Source: Stutzerimonas stutzeri TS44
GTDB taxonomy: Bacteria > Pseudomonadota > Gammaproteobacteria > Pseudomonadales > Pseudomonadaceae
NCBI GenBank assembly: GCA_000263395.1
Contig: AJXE01000018.1
Span: forward strand, 18,853-82,852
DNA: 64,000 nucleotides
Direction: 5' to 3'
In this document: piece by piece, positions 29,098 to 39,346 of the stretch
How the letters are laid out: every line of letters starts with the position of its first letter
Numbering within the stretch: the stretch's first letter is position 1
Position numbers and translations under genes: made by a program
Notes under the pieces: model-generated
Told to the model about the DNA's origin: nothing
Databases searched by the model: none
The model's input: only the letters and a program-made list of their open reading frames with translations

Positions 29098-31632
29098 CTA
29101 CTTCTTCGGCGTCAGCAACAGGCGCTGGGTGCCATAGGTCTTGTCCAGGTTCGCCGGCTGGAATGGGAAGCTCAGATACTGCGCCTTCATCCAGGCCTCG
29201 ATACCGTCGGCGTAATGCGGGCTGGCCGGATTACCCGACTGGCCCGAGCTGTTCAACCCCAGCATCGGCTCGGCACGGTTGAAGTCGACGATGATGCGCA
29301 TCGCCGGGATCAGCCAGGTGTCGAACCCCTCGCCCCAGCGGTACGCCGAGGCATTCAGCGTGCTGTGGTCGCCACCCGCCGGATACGGACCGCGATCCAG
29401 ATAACCGTGCAGCGCCCTGATCGTGCGCCCCTGCCCCGCCGGCAGGTGTGGCGCCAGCTGGGTACTGCCGGTGAGCCATTCGTAACGATGCAGCTTGCCC
29501 CACTGCCAAGCGCTGCGGTCGTGCCCCAGCTGTGCCTCCAGCAGGCTCACCGCGGCTGCCAGGCTACGTGCCAGAATCGCCGGCTTGTCCTCGACCTGCG
29601 GCGTGCCAGCGTCGTCCCAGAAGGGGCTGTCGTCGCGACCGAGCAGATGGTCGGCCTGCGCCGAATAGGACAGACCGGACACCTGCAGCAGCGCTTTCCA
29701 GGCCTGGCTGTCATCCGGCCCCAGTTCGTCGAGGAACGTCTGACGCGCGCTCTCATGCAGGAAGGCACCGTACAGCGCGGCATCCGCCGAGCTGGCGGCG
29801 AGACGGCCGTCGAACGCCAGCAGCCGCCGGTAGGCCTCCTCGGCCTTGGCACGCTCGCCGGCTGGCAGCGCCGCGATGGCGGCACGCAGCGGCTCGGCCA
29901 TGCCCGGCGCCGCGAACATCGCCTTCAGCTTGGCAGCGAACGGCGTGATCTGGTCGTACTGCATGGCGATGGTGCTGCGGGTGTCGTGCTTGCCGCGCCC
30001 GGCCAGCTCGGCCAGACGCTCGAAGCGCTCCGGCGCGTACCAGGTGCTGGACAGCTGCATCCCGTAACCGCGCGGGGCGATACGGTGGTTGGCCGTGCCC
30101 AGCCAGCCCTGCGCGGGGTCCTGGTCGTAGGGATGCAGCATCGGATCGGCGAAACCGTCCCAGTCGTAGCGCCCGTCCCAGCCGGGCGACGGCATCAGGC
30201 CGAGCCCCTCGCGACGGTTGGGGAAACGTCCGGTCACCTGCCAGCCAATGCTCTGGCGGTCGACGAAGACCATGTTCAACGCGCTCGTGCCGATCCTGCC
30301 GGTGGCGGCGAAGGCTTCATCGACGGACTGCGCGCGCGACAGGTCGAAAAACGCATCCAGCGACTTGTCCGCTTCCAGCTGCGTGGTCTTGAGCGCCAGG
30401 CCATAGCCGCTGCCGAGCTGCAACGGCTGAATCGGGTGCTTGCGCTCGCCCAGTGCACTGTTGAGCAGCGGGCCGTGGCGGGTTTCGTAGATGATTTCGC
30501 GAACCGGCCGCTGCCCCTTGATGAAGAACGTCTCATGCCGCTCGCGCGCGGCGAGCCACTTGCCGTCGGCCTGATACATCAGCCGCGCGCCCTCGCGACG
30601 AATCCGCTCGAGGAACAGGTCCTGGTTGTCGCCCATGACCATCGTCATGCCCCAGCCCAGCTTGCCGTTGAAACCGGCGACCACCGCCGGCACCCCGGCA
30701 ATGGAGACGCCTGCGGCCTGGAATTTCGGCGCGCGGATCTGCACGAAATTCCAGTACGAGGGCATCGACAGCGGCAAATGGGTGTCGTTGGCCAGGATCG
30801 GTTTGCCGCCGCGCGTATGGCTGCCGGCAATCGCCCAGTTGTTCGAGGCGGCGACGCCGAGCATGTTCAGCGCCGCGACCTGGCCGGCGGCGCGCTCCAG
30901 CGCAGCCAGCCCCGGAATTTGCCCGCCCAGCGCCAGACCTTGCAGCTTGGCCGCCTCCTCCACTGGCAGCGGCTCGTCCGGGTAGGTCGGCAGCAGCCAG
31001 GCCAGCTTGTCGCTGCCGACCTTCTGTGCCATGAGCAGCGCGGCGATCTCCTCCTGCAGGTTCACCGACAGGCCGAAATTGAGCAGACAGAACACCAGCA
31101 CCGAGTCCTCGGGCTTCCAGTATTCGGGACGATAGCCGGACTCGGCGAGGTCCATCGGCAAGCGGTCGCGGTGACGGAACAGATAGGCGTTGACGCCGCG
31201 GGCGTAGACCTCGAAGAACTTCTTCATCCGTGGCGAGCTTTCGCGATACAGCAGCTCGGCGCTCTGGCGCAGGTTCACCGTGCGCATGAAGCGGTCGATC
31301 TCCAGCACGCCCGGTCCGGCCATCTCCGCCAGCCGGCCCTGAGCGGTCAGGCGCAGGCTGACCATCTGGCTCAGGCGATCCGTGGCGTGGACGTAGCCCA
31401 GGGCGAACAGCGCATCGTGAAACGACGAGGTTTCGATCAAGGGCATACCCAGAGGGTTACGCCGAATGCTCGCGCTGCCGGCCAGGCCCGACAGCGGCTG
31501 GATACCTTGCGCCGGTGGCAAGCTGGCGCTGTAGCGGTTGTCCAGGTAGGACTGGCAACCGGTCAGGCTGGCCAGGCCGAACGCCATGCCGACGGCCAGG
31601 CGAACCAGGGGGAAAGGCAGACACAGCGACAT
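29098..31632 (-). CDS. quiP: Penicillin-acylase family AHL acylase (QuiP-like)
   Basis: An 844-residue Ntn-hydrolase precursor. The signal ends in a lipobox (ASLTGC, Cys26). The expected autocleavage point is before Ser263 in [10 protein letters not shown], whose serine becomes the N-terminal nucleophile of the beta chain; an alpha chain and spacer precede it. Family members hydrolyse long-chain acyl-homoserine lactones or other amides in the periplasm, and QuiP of P. aeruginosa is the closest named relative by length and surroundings (SEC-C and small hypothetical genes nearby). Substrate inferred, not shown. Confidence 0.85.
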   Translation of the reverse strand: MSLCLPFPLVRLAVGMAFGLASLTGCQSYLDNRYSASLPPAQGIQPLSGLAGSASIRRNPLGMPLIETSSFHDALFALGYVHATDRLSQMVSLRLTAQGRLAEMAGPGVLEIDRFMRTVNLRQSAELLYRESSPRMKKFFEVYARGVNAYLFRHRDRLPMDLAESGYRPEYWKPEDSVLVFCLLNFGLSVNLQEEIAALLMAQKVGSDKLAWLLPTYPDEPLPVEEAAKLQGLALGGQIPGLAALERAAGQVAALNMLGVAASNNWAIAGSHTRGGKPILANDTHLPLSMPSYWNFVQIRAPKFQAAGVSIAGVPAVVAGFNGKLGWGMTMVMGDNQDLFLERIRREGARLMYQADGKWLAARERHETFFIKGQRPVREIIYETRHGPLLNSALGERKHPIQPLQLGSGYGLALKTTQLEADKSLDAFFDLSRAQSVDEAFAATGRIGTSALNMVFVDRQSIGWQVTGRFPNRREGLGLMPSPGWDGRYDWDGFADPMLHPYDQDPAQGWLGTANHRIAPRGYGMQLSSTWYAPERFERLAELAGRGKHDTRSTIAMQYDQITPFAAKLKAMFAAPGMAEPLRAAIAALPAGERAKAEEAYRRLLAFDGRLAASSADAALYGAFLHESARQTFLDELGPDDSQAWKALLQVSGLSYSAQADHLLGRDDSPFWDDAGTPQVEDKPAILARSLAAAVSLLEAQLGHDRSAWQWGKLHRYEWLTGSTQLAPHLPAGQGRTIRALHGYLDRGPYPAGGDHSTLNASAYRWGEGFDTWLIPAMRIIVDFNRAEPMLGLNSSGQSGNPASPHYADGIEAWMKAQYLSFPFQPANLDKTYGTQRLLLTPKK

Positions 31633-31712
31633 CGACGACTCCTGAGCGAACGCAAAGCCGGTGGTAATGGTAGCGGGTGTATGAGACGCCGAGAGTGCCT
31701 GGGGCTGGGCGC

Positions 31713-32177
31713 TCAGGCCGCGTGGCCGGGTTTGGGCAACGCCTCGTCGAGCAGCCAGCGCGCCGAACGCCGGGCGGCCGCCTTGTGCTGCAGCTCCAGC
31801 GCACTGAAGCTCGCCTCGTGATGGCGCCGTTCCTTGCTGTCCAGCGCCTTCCAGGCCGCGTGCGTGGGGATCTGCGCAGTCGCGTCAAACAGTTGCTGGA
31901 ACACCTGGCAGCGCGGGTCCTGACCCAGCGCCGAATCGTAGTTGTCGAGCAGCACCTTGATGCGGATGGCGCCCTCGATCAGCGGCAGCTGTTCATCCAG
32001 CAGGCAGCTGGCGAGAATCCGCAGGTCCTCGGCAAGCTCGGCGTGACGCTTGCTCTGCGCCTCGGCCAGCAACCGCTCGTTGCGCCACACCCGACGCCAC
32101 AGATACAGAGCATAGCCAGCCAGCGCGCTGACCAGCAGCGTCGCGACAATCAGCAGCGTGACGACGAGCGGAGTCAT
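31713..32177 (-). CDS. DUF2489 family membrane-anchored protein
   Basis: A 154-residue protein with one N-terminal membrane helix (about residues 4-26) followed by a soluble, mostly helical domain with conserved-looking cysteines (LASCLL, DPRCQVF). Matches the general form of DUF2489 proteins of pseudomonads. Six bp separate it from the SEC-C gene upstream, so co-transcription is likely. Function unknown. Confidence 0.75.
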   Translation of the reverse strand: MTPLVVTLLIVATLLVSALAGYALYLWRRVWRNERLLAEAQSKRHAELAEDLRILASCLLDEQLPLIEGAIRIKVLLDNYDSALGQDPRCQVFQQLFDATAQIPTHAAWKALDSKERRHHEASFSALELQHKAAARRSARWLLDEALPKPGHAA

Positions 32178-32183
32178 GATCGG

Positions 32184-32381
32184 TCAGGCGCCGTGGCACT
32201 TCTTGTATTTTTTCTGGCTGCCGCACGGGCACGGATCGTTGCGACCAACGTCCTTCAGCGGATTGCGCACCGGCTCATGATGGCCGTGATTGCAGTGCGG
32301 CCCGTGCACATGATGATGATCATGCGCGTGGTCGTGATCGTGATTGCAGTCGGGGCCGTGGACGTGGGTTTCGTGGTTCAT
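32184..32381 (-). CDS. Small His-rich SEC-C metal-binding protein
   Basis: A 65-residue protein. The C-terminal [17 protein letters not shown] is a complete SEC-C zinc motif (C-x-C-x8-C-H). The N-terminal 38 residues are unusually rich in histidine (18 or so His, with [17 protein letters not shown] and a second [10 protein letters not shown] copy), suggesting extra Zn/Ni binding. It lies between the LEA-like lipoprotein and DUF2489 genes on the same strand. Confidence 0.85.
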   Translation of the reverse strand: MNHETHVHGPDCNHDHDHAHDHHHVHGPHCNHGHHEPVRNPLKDVGRNDPCPCGSQKKYKKCHGA

Positions 32382-32391
32382 GTGGCGTTTA

Positions 32392-32889
32392 CTACTCAGG
32401 GATGAAGTTGCCGGGGATTATCTCGCCACTGCTCGCGACATGCACCTTGCGGCCGAACATCAGGCCGGTCTTGATTTCGCCGTCGAAGCGATAGCGGATC
32501 GGCCGATCAGGCTTTTCCAGCAGCCGCACGATGTATTTCATGTGCCGCCACAGATTGGTATGCACCGGCACCTCGTAATAGTCGAAGCCGTTGGCCGGGA
32601 CCGTCAGCCAGCCGCTGGACTCGCCGGTGGCCAGCTCGACATCGTTCAGGTGCACGGTATAGACGAGCCCGCGCACCGGCAGGCTGTGATCGTTGGGATT
32701 GTCGATGCGAAAACGCAGCAGGAACTCCTGCTCCAGCAGCCGCGCCTTGATGATTTCGACCTTGCTCAGCTCGACGCGCGGATCGCGAAACTCGGCGCCA
32801 AACCAGGTGGAGCAGCCGCCCAGAAGACTGAAGAGACTCAGCAGGACCACGGTGTTTAGCGTTCTTGTTATGCGTGGCGGGCAAAGCAT
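32392..32889 (-). CDS. LEA type 2 family lipoprotein
   Basis: A 165-residue predicted lipoprotein: signal peptide then lipobox LLGGC (Cys near residue 26). The body has the alternating strands and [16 protein letters not shown] segment of LEA14-like/WHy domains, which often bind hydrophobic ligands or act at the envelope. First of three genes with the SEC-C and DUF2489 proteins. Confidence 0.8.
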   Translation of the reverse strand: MLCPPRITRTLNTVVLLSLFSLLGGCSTWFGAEFRDPRVELSKVEIIKARLLEQEFLLRFRIDNPNDHSLPVRGLVYTVHLNDVELATGESSGWLTVPANGFDYYEVPVHTNLWRHMKYIVRLLEKPDRPIRYRFDGEIKTGLMFGRKVHVASSGEIIPGNFIPE

Positions 32890-33025
32890 ACTGGTACTCC
32901 GGAAGGCGGCTCAGTGTAGCAAGCGGCGCTTGTGCCGCAACGGGGAGCAACCATAAAAGAAGGCAGTTTCCTACATTTGGATGACAAGCCGGTTTCCGTC
33001 TGCGGTCTTGCGTGCATGTCCGCTC

Positions 33026-34787
<1,762 letters not shown>

Positions 34788-34790
34788 GAG

Positions 34791-35327
34791 TCAGATAAAT
34801 CCTTGAGCGAGTTCGGCGCCGGCCCATTCCGGGCGGGCGGCTTCTTCTATGTGAACCGGGCAATGCAGCGGCACCTGCTCGAACAGCCGGGCCAGATCGG
34901 CATTGCGCATGCGAATGCAACCGTGAGACAGCGGCACGCCCATGGGTTCGCAATCAGGCGTGCCGTGCAGGTAGATGTAGCGGCGAAAGGTATCGACAGC
35001 GCCCAGTCGATTGCGACCGACCTCGCAGCCGCTCAGCCAGAGGATACGGCTCAGAATCCAGTCGCGGCCGGGAAAACGCTCGTGCAGCTCGGCTGACCAG
35101 ATTTCCCCGGTCCAGCGCCGACCACGCAGTACCGCGCCGAGCGGCAGCCCGCCACCGATACGCGCACGCACCTGATGCCGGCCGCGCGGCGTGCAACCCG
35201 AGCCGTTGCGCTCGCCGGCGCCATTGAGGGCGGTGGATACCGGAAACCGACAGCGCAGCGTGCCGCCAGCAAAGCCGTAAAGCTGCTGGTCGGCGAGGGA
35301 GATGTACAAGCAATCGAGAGGAGTCAT
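34791..35327 (-). CDS. L,D-transpeptidase (YkuD) family protein
   Basis: A 178-residue YkuD-domain protein. The catalytic signature is complete: HGTPDCEPMG followed by LSHGCIRMRN, with the nucleophile Cys near residue 139. There is no signal peptide or membrane helix (it starts MTPLDCLYISLADQQLYGF), unusual for an enzyme that normally works on periplasmic peptidoglycan. It may act on cytoplasmic precursor or recycled peptides, in keeping with its place directly upstream of nagZ. Confidence 0.85.
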   Translation of the reverse strand: MTPLDCLYISLADQQLYGFAGGTLRCRFPVSTALNGAGERNGSGCTPRGRHQVRARIGGGLPLGAVLRGRRWTGEIWSAELHERFPGRDWILSRILWLSGCEVGRNRLGAVDTFRRYIYLHGTPDCEPMGVPLSHGCIRMRNADLARLFEQVPLHCPVHIEEAARPEWAGAELAQGFI

Positions 35328-35367
35328 GGGCGGCTAGCTTAGCCGAAGGACCCGTGGCCTAGCATCC

Positions 35368-36075
35368 TCAGCCCTTCGCCGGCATGGCCACGGCGCTGCG
35401 CCTGCCCTTGGGCTGGGCCTCGGCCAGCGCAGCATCCGCCACACCGCTCTCGGCCCGCATGCCGGCCGCCAGGAACGGCACCATCATCCGCATGATCTGC
35501 TCGATCGAGGTCCGAGCGCCAAAGTCGTTTTCGGCGATCGCCCGCAACGCCTTGATCCCGGACATGCTGAAGGCTGCGGCACCGAGCATGAAATGCACGC
35601 GCCAGAACAGCTCGATCGGCGGAATGTTCGGCGCCGCCTCGTGCACGCGCAGCATGTAGCGACGGAACACTTTGCCGTACATGTCTTCGAGATAGCGCCG
35701 CAGGTGGCCTTGGCTCTGACTGAAGGAAAGCCCGAGCAGACGCATGAAGATCGACAGATCGTCGCCGCTGCGCGGCTTAACCGCCAAGGCCTGTTCAACC
35801 AGTATTTCCAGCAGTTCTTCGAGCGTATCCGGCTTGCTGGAAAGCGCCTCGCGACGATCCAGTTCGCGCTCCAGGCTGGCGCAGAACGGACCGAGAAAAC
35901 GTGAGAAAACCGCCTGGATCAGCGCCTTCTTCGAACCGAAGTGGTAATTCACCGCCGCCAGGTTGACGCCTGCCTTGCTGGTGATCAGGCGAAGCGAAGT
36001 CTCGGCGAAGCCTTTTTCAGCGAACAGCTGTTCCGCTGCATCCAGAATGCGCTCGACTGTCTCGGACTGCGCCAT
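35368..36075 (-). CDS. psrA: TetR-family fatty-acid-responsive regulator PsrA
   Basis: A 235-residue TetR regulator. N-terminal helix-turn-helix (ERILDAAEQLFAEKGF, TSKAGVNLAAVNYHFGSK), long C-terminal ligand domain. PsrA represses fadBA and itself and activates rpoS; long-chain acyl molecules release it. ATG 36075 follows GGAGGG. Two overlapping operators lie just upstream, consistent with autorepression, and fadBA is in the same window. Confidence 0.93.
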   Translation of the reverse strand: MAQSETVERILDAAEQLFAEKGFAETSLRLITSKAGVNLAAVNYHFGSKKALIQAVFSRFLGPFCASLERELDRREALSSKPDTLEELLEILVEQALAVKPRSGDDLSIFMRLLGLSFSQSQGHLRRYLEDMYGKVFRRYMLRVHEAAPNIPPIELFWRVHFMLGAAAFSMSGIKALRAIAENDFGARTSIEQIMRMMVPFLAAGMRAESGVADAALAEAQPKGRRSAVAMPAKG

Positions 36076-36089
36076 GCCCCCTCCAATGA

Positions 36090-36116
36090 CAAACAACTGT
36101 TTGAAACCTACGTTTC
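36090..36116. promoter_or_regulatory. Two overlapping PsrA operators
   Basis: CAAAC-AACT-GTTTG (36090-36103) and GAAAC-CTAC-GTTTC (36103-36116) both fit the PsrA box [G/C]AAAC-N2-4-GTTT[G/C] and share one base. They lie 15-41 bp before the psrA start, well placed for autorepression. Confidence 0.85.
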
Positions 36117-36207
36117 AGCCAAACCCAAGTCAACCATGAAAGCGACGCGGCGCCTAGCTCATCGTCGCAATCTCGACCGCCATGATCGATTGTCCCGCAG
36201 AACCCGA

Positions 36208-36235
36208 TTGCCAACACCCGATCACTGTATATAAT
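36208..36235 (+). promoter_or_regulatory. lexA promoter (-35/-10)
   Basis: TTGCCA (36208-36213) and TATAAT (36230-36235) with 16-bp spacing. The -10 lies inside the first SOS box, so LexA binding would block RNA polymerase. Confidence 0.7.
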
Positions 36236-36259
36236 CCCAGTCACTGTATAAAAGAACAG
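36225..36259. promoter_or_regulatory. Two SOS boxes upstream of lexA
   Basis: CTGTATATAATCCCAG (36225-36240) and CTGTATAAAAGAACAG (36244-36259). The second matches CTGT-N8-ACAG perfectly; the first differs by one base (CCAG). They cover the promoter and end 8 bp before ATG 36268. Confidence 0.92.
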
Positions 36260-36267
36260 AGACCGCC

Positions 36268-36876
36268 ATGATCAAGCTGACGCCCCGCCAGTCGGAAATC
36301 CTCGCCTTCATCAAGCGCTGCCTGGAAGACCACGGTTACCCGCCGACCCGCGCCGAAATCGCTCAGGAGCTCGGTTTCAAGTCGCCCAATGCCGCCGAGG
36401 AGCACCTCAAGGCGCTGGCGCGCAAGGGCGCAATCGAGATGACGCCCGGCGCCTCGCGCGGGATACGCATTCCCGATTTCGAGCCCGCCACGCAGGAAGG
36501 TGGCCTGCCGATCATCGGTCGGGTGGCGGCTGGCGCACCGATCCTGGCACAACAGCATGTCGAGGAATCCTGCCAGATCAATCCGGACTTTTTCCACCCG
36601 CGAGCCGACTACCTGCTACGGGTGCGTGGCATGAGCATGAAGGACATCGGCATCTTCGATGGCGACCTGCTGGCCGTACACAGCACCCGCGACGCACGCA
36701 ACGGCCAGGTCGTCGTCGCGCGAGTCGGCGAAGAGGTCACCGTCAAACGCCTCAAGCGCGATGGCGACAAGGTCTGGCTACTGGCGGAAAACCCCGAGTT
36801 CGCACCAATCGAAGTGGATCTCGAACATGAAGACTTCGTGATCGAAGGCTTGAGTGTCGGCGTGATACGCCGCTAG
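36268..36876 (+). CDS. lexA: SOS repressor LexA
   Basis: A 202-residue repressor. Winged helix N-terminus ([25 protein letters not shown] in two parts), the autocleavage Ala-Gly in [10 protein letters not shown], catalytic Ser in GMSMKDIG and Lys in EEVTVKRLK. Autocleavage is stimulated by RecA filaments. Two SOS boxes precede it; sulA follows 10 bp downstream and shares its transcript. Confidence 0.97.
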   Translation: MIKLTPRQSEILAFIKRCLEDHGYPPTRAEIAQELGFKSPNAAEEHLKALARKGAIEMTPGASRGIRIPDFEPATQEGGLPIIGRVAAGAPILAQQHVEESCQINPDFFHPRADYLLRVRGMSMKDIGIFDGDLLAVHSTRDARNGQVVVARVGEEVTVKRLKRDGDKVWLLAENPEFAPIEVDLEHEDFVIEGLSVGVIRR

Positions 36877-36886
36877 GAGAAGTTCG

Positions 36887-37354
36887 ATGCAGTACCAGCC
36901 CACGACAAGTGCCAAGCCGCAACTGTCCCTCTTCGAGGGGCTGATCGCGCATGGCATGCCGCCGTTTCTCACCGAATCACCGCCGCCACAGCTCGAGCAC
37001 CTGAGCGAACTGAGCCTGAGCGGCAACAGCGAGCACTGTCGGCTGCTGCTCGCGCCCATGCTGCGCGAACTCAGCGATGCGCCCGACAGTCGCTGGCTGA
37101 CGCTGGTCGCTCCACCGGCCTTCCTCTCATCCCACTGGCTACGGGAAACCGGGCTGAATCGCGAACGCATCATCCTGCTGCAACCGCGCGGGGTTCAGGG
37201 CGCGCTGGAGCTGACCTGCAAGGCACTGACCTCCGGCTGCAGCCACACCGTTGTCAGCTGGTTCGCCCAGATGGATGGCCGCATGCGCAGCACGCTGCAT
37301 GGTGCCGCCAGCCTGGGCAACGCCCAGAGTCTCAACATTCGCCTGGGCCGCTGA
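36887..37354 (+). CDS. sulA: SOS-induced cell division inhibitor SulA
   Basis: A 155-residue FtsZ inhibitor of the SulA family, recognisable from LTLVAPPAFLSSHWLRETGL and RIILLQPRG in the middle. It blocks FtsZ polymerisation during DNA damage. The lexA-sulA pair under two SOS boxes is the pseudomonad arrangement (E. coli sulA is separate). Confidence 0.9.
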   Translation: MQYQPTTSAKPQLSLFEGLIAHGMPPFLTESPPPQLEHLSELSLSGNSEHCRLLLAPMLRELSDAPDSRWLTLVAPPAFLSSHWLRETGLNRERIILLQPRGVQGALELTCKALTSGCSHTVVSWFAQMDGRMRSTLHGAASLGNAQSLNIRLGR

Positions 37355-37408
37355 ACCGCCCCGGCAGGCACAAGGATCGTGCCAATTCCTCGCTACACCC
37401 CGCCCCGT

Positions 37409-37648
37409 TCAGTGCAGCACCCGCGGCTCATCCTCGTACTCGATATCGCCATCGACTTCCGATATCTGTCCAGCCATCTGCACACCCACGTTGAACATCG
37501 CCTTGGCGATCTCCACATGCTGGCCCTGCAGAAAGAGTTTCGTATCATCGGAGAAATCCAGCGTCACCAGCACCTCTTCGTCTTCGGCACGGCGCAGCAC
37601 GATGCGGCCGTCAGGTAGCTCGACAATTTCCAGAAACGAGGTAGGCAT
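37409..37648 (-). CDS. Conserved hypothetical protein (small, acidic)
   Basis: A 79-residue acidic protein (MPTSFLEIVELPDGRIVLRR...DGDIEYEDEP). The first half looks like a short beta-strand region, and DDTKLFLQGQHVEIAKAMFNVG is a probable helix. It occupies the position of a small conserved gene found between sulA and topA in pseudomonads. Start at 37648 is chosen because further upstream in-frame sequence is antisense to the EamA gene leader. Function unknown. Confidence 0.75.
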   Translation of the reverse strand: MPTSFLEIVELPDGRIVLRRAEDEEVLVTLDFSDDTKLFLQGQHVEIAKAMFNVGVQMAGQISEVDGDIEYEDEPRVLH

Positions 37649-37824
37649 TCGATCAGCTCTCCGTGAAAGGTGCGCATTGTACCAGTCGACTATCGGCAGA
37701 GCAGCCTTCGGGCAGCCGGCCGGCCGAGCTGCAATCCGGGTTCCACGGCCGTCGCCAGCCACGTAGCATACCGGCCGAACCGAGACTGCCCGACACAACA
37801 CACACAAGAACAGGTCGAGTCCCC

Positions 37825-38670
37825 ATGGCGCCCCGCATTCTGTTGCTGACCACTCTGGCCATGCTCGCCTTCGCCGGTAATTCGCTGCTGTGCCGGATCG
37901 CCCTGCGAGACACCGCCATAGACCCCGCCAGCTTCACCAGCGTACGCCTGCTCGGCGGTGCGCTGACCCTCTGGCTCCTGATGCTGCGACGAGAACGTCG
38001 CGCGATACCCGATGGCGATTGGTACGGTGCGGTGGCCCTGTTCGTGTACGCGGCGGCATTCTCGTTCGCCTATCTGCACCTGGATGCCGGCACCGGCGCG
38101 CTGCTGCTGTTCGGCGCGGTGCAATTGAGCATGATCATCTGGGGCCTGATACGCGGCGAGCGCTTCGGCCGCTGGCAGGTAGCCGGCCTCATCCTGGCAA
38201 TGGGTGGCCTGGTGTTTCTGCTGCTGCCGGGCAGCAGCGCACCGTCATGGCACGCTGCGCTGCTGATGCTGGCCTCCGGAGTTGCCTGGGGAATCTATTC
38301 GCTGCGGGGGCGTGCGGCCGCCAATCCACTGAATGCCACCACCGGCAACTTCGTGCGAGCGGTGCCGCTGGGCATTCTGCTCAGCCTGGTGACGTTGAAT
38401 CAGTGGCAGTGGGATATCCCGGGAGTGGTTTACGCGCTGCTCTCCGGCGCTCTGGCCTCCGGTGTCGGCTACGCCATCTGGTATTCGGCGCTACCCGGCC
38501 TGACGGCGATCCAGGCCGCCAGCGTGCAACTGAGCGTGCCGCTGTTGACGGCCATTGCCGGAGCGCTGTTGCTCGGCGAAGCACTGACGGATCGCCTGCT
38601 GATCGCCGGTACGGCGATTCTCTGCGGCATCGCCCTGGTCATGCTCACCCGGCGGACGGAACCGTCATGA
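37825..38670 (+). CDS. EamA/DMT family transporter
   Basis: A 281-residue inner-membrane protein with ten hydrophobic helices in two EamA repeats (first from ILLLTTLAMLAFAGNSLLCR, second from ALLMLASGVAWGIYSLRG). Drug/metabolite exporters of this type move amino acids or other small metabolites; the substrate is unknown. ATG 37825 chosen on the N-terminus of the family; it stands alone between two conserved small genes. Confidence 0.85.
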   Translation: MAPRILLLTTLAMLAFAGNSLLCRIALRDTAIDPASFTSVRLLGGALTLWLLMLRRERRAIPDGDWYGAVALFVYAAAFSFAYLHLDAGTGALLLFGAVQLSMIIWGLIRGERFGRWQVAGLILAMGGLVFLLLPGSSAPSWHAALLMLASGVAWGIYSLRGRAAANPLNATTGNFVRAVPLGILLSLVTLNQWQWDIPGVVYALLSGALASGVGYAIWYSALPGLTAIQAASVQLSVPLLTAIAGALLLGEALTDRLLIAGTAILCGIALVMLTRRTEPS

Positions 38671-38685
38671 TGTGGAAGCGCTCAC

Positions 38686-39204
38686 TCACCACTCGGTCAG
38701 CGACTCGCGAAAGCGCAGGGCCAGGCTCTTCAGGTTCTGCCGCCAGAGCTCCAATTCGTCACGGGTCAGACCAGGTTTCGGCTCGTCGAGGCTGACGGCC
38801 TCGATCAACGGCTGACGCGGATCGGTCTTGGCCTTTGTCGGTGCACGCGGCGGCTCGAACAGCGCCGCATAGGCTTGCAACAGACTGGCCAGCCAGGTTT
38901 CGCCCTGCTCGGCCAGTTCCACCAGTTCGGCCAGTTCCGGACTCGGTGCCGCCTCGAGGATCGAACGCGAGAGAATCAGCTCGACCCGTGGCGCACCGGC
39001 GCCTGGAGAGCGGTAATAGCCGGCGATTTCATGACACAGCCCCAACAAGGCGCCGTAGAGGTGGAACAGGCTCGCCTCGCGCTCGGCCTGGATCAGCCCC
39101 TGCGCATTCAGCGAGCCCGACGCCTCGGCCTTGCGCCAGCTGTCCAACGACAGACCAGCGAAATAGATTTTCTGATTGGTCCGGGTGTAGAGCTCGTGAG
39201 CCAT
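38686..39204 (-). CDS. Conserved hypothetical protein (DUF6586-like)
   Basis: A 172-residue, mostly helical cytoplasmic protein (MAHELYTRTNQKIYFAGLSLDSW..., ending LALRFRESLTEW). It keeps a fixed place beside topA in pseudomonads. No catalytic motif is visible; function unknown. Confidence 0.8.
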   Translation of the reverse strand: MAHELYTRTNQKIYFAGLSLDSWRKAEASGSLNAQGLIQAEREASLFHLYGALLGLCHEIAGYYRSPGAGAPRVELILSRSILEAAPSPELAELVELAEQGETWLASLLQAYAALFEPPRAPTKAKTDPRQPLIEAVSLDEPKPGLTRDELELWRQNLKSLALRFRESLTEW

Positions 39205-39346
39205 GAGGGCGCTCTCCGAATGACGGGAAACTGCAAGGATGAACCCCGGCGATCGCCAACGCCAGCGCCGCAGGCGGGGCACAACGTCCGGCAGATGCCG
39301 CCCGGCCGGGCATGCATCTGCGAACACAGCGTCGCAACGGTGTGCG

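Noticed and set aside
28930..31821. A very long plus-strand open frame (963 codons) opposite quiP
   Set aside because: It is the antisense shadow of a well-supported acylase gene. The composition is Arg/Gln/His/Ala-rich without domains.
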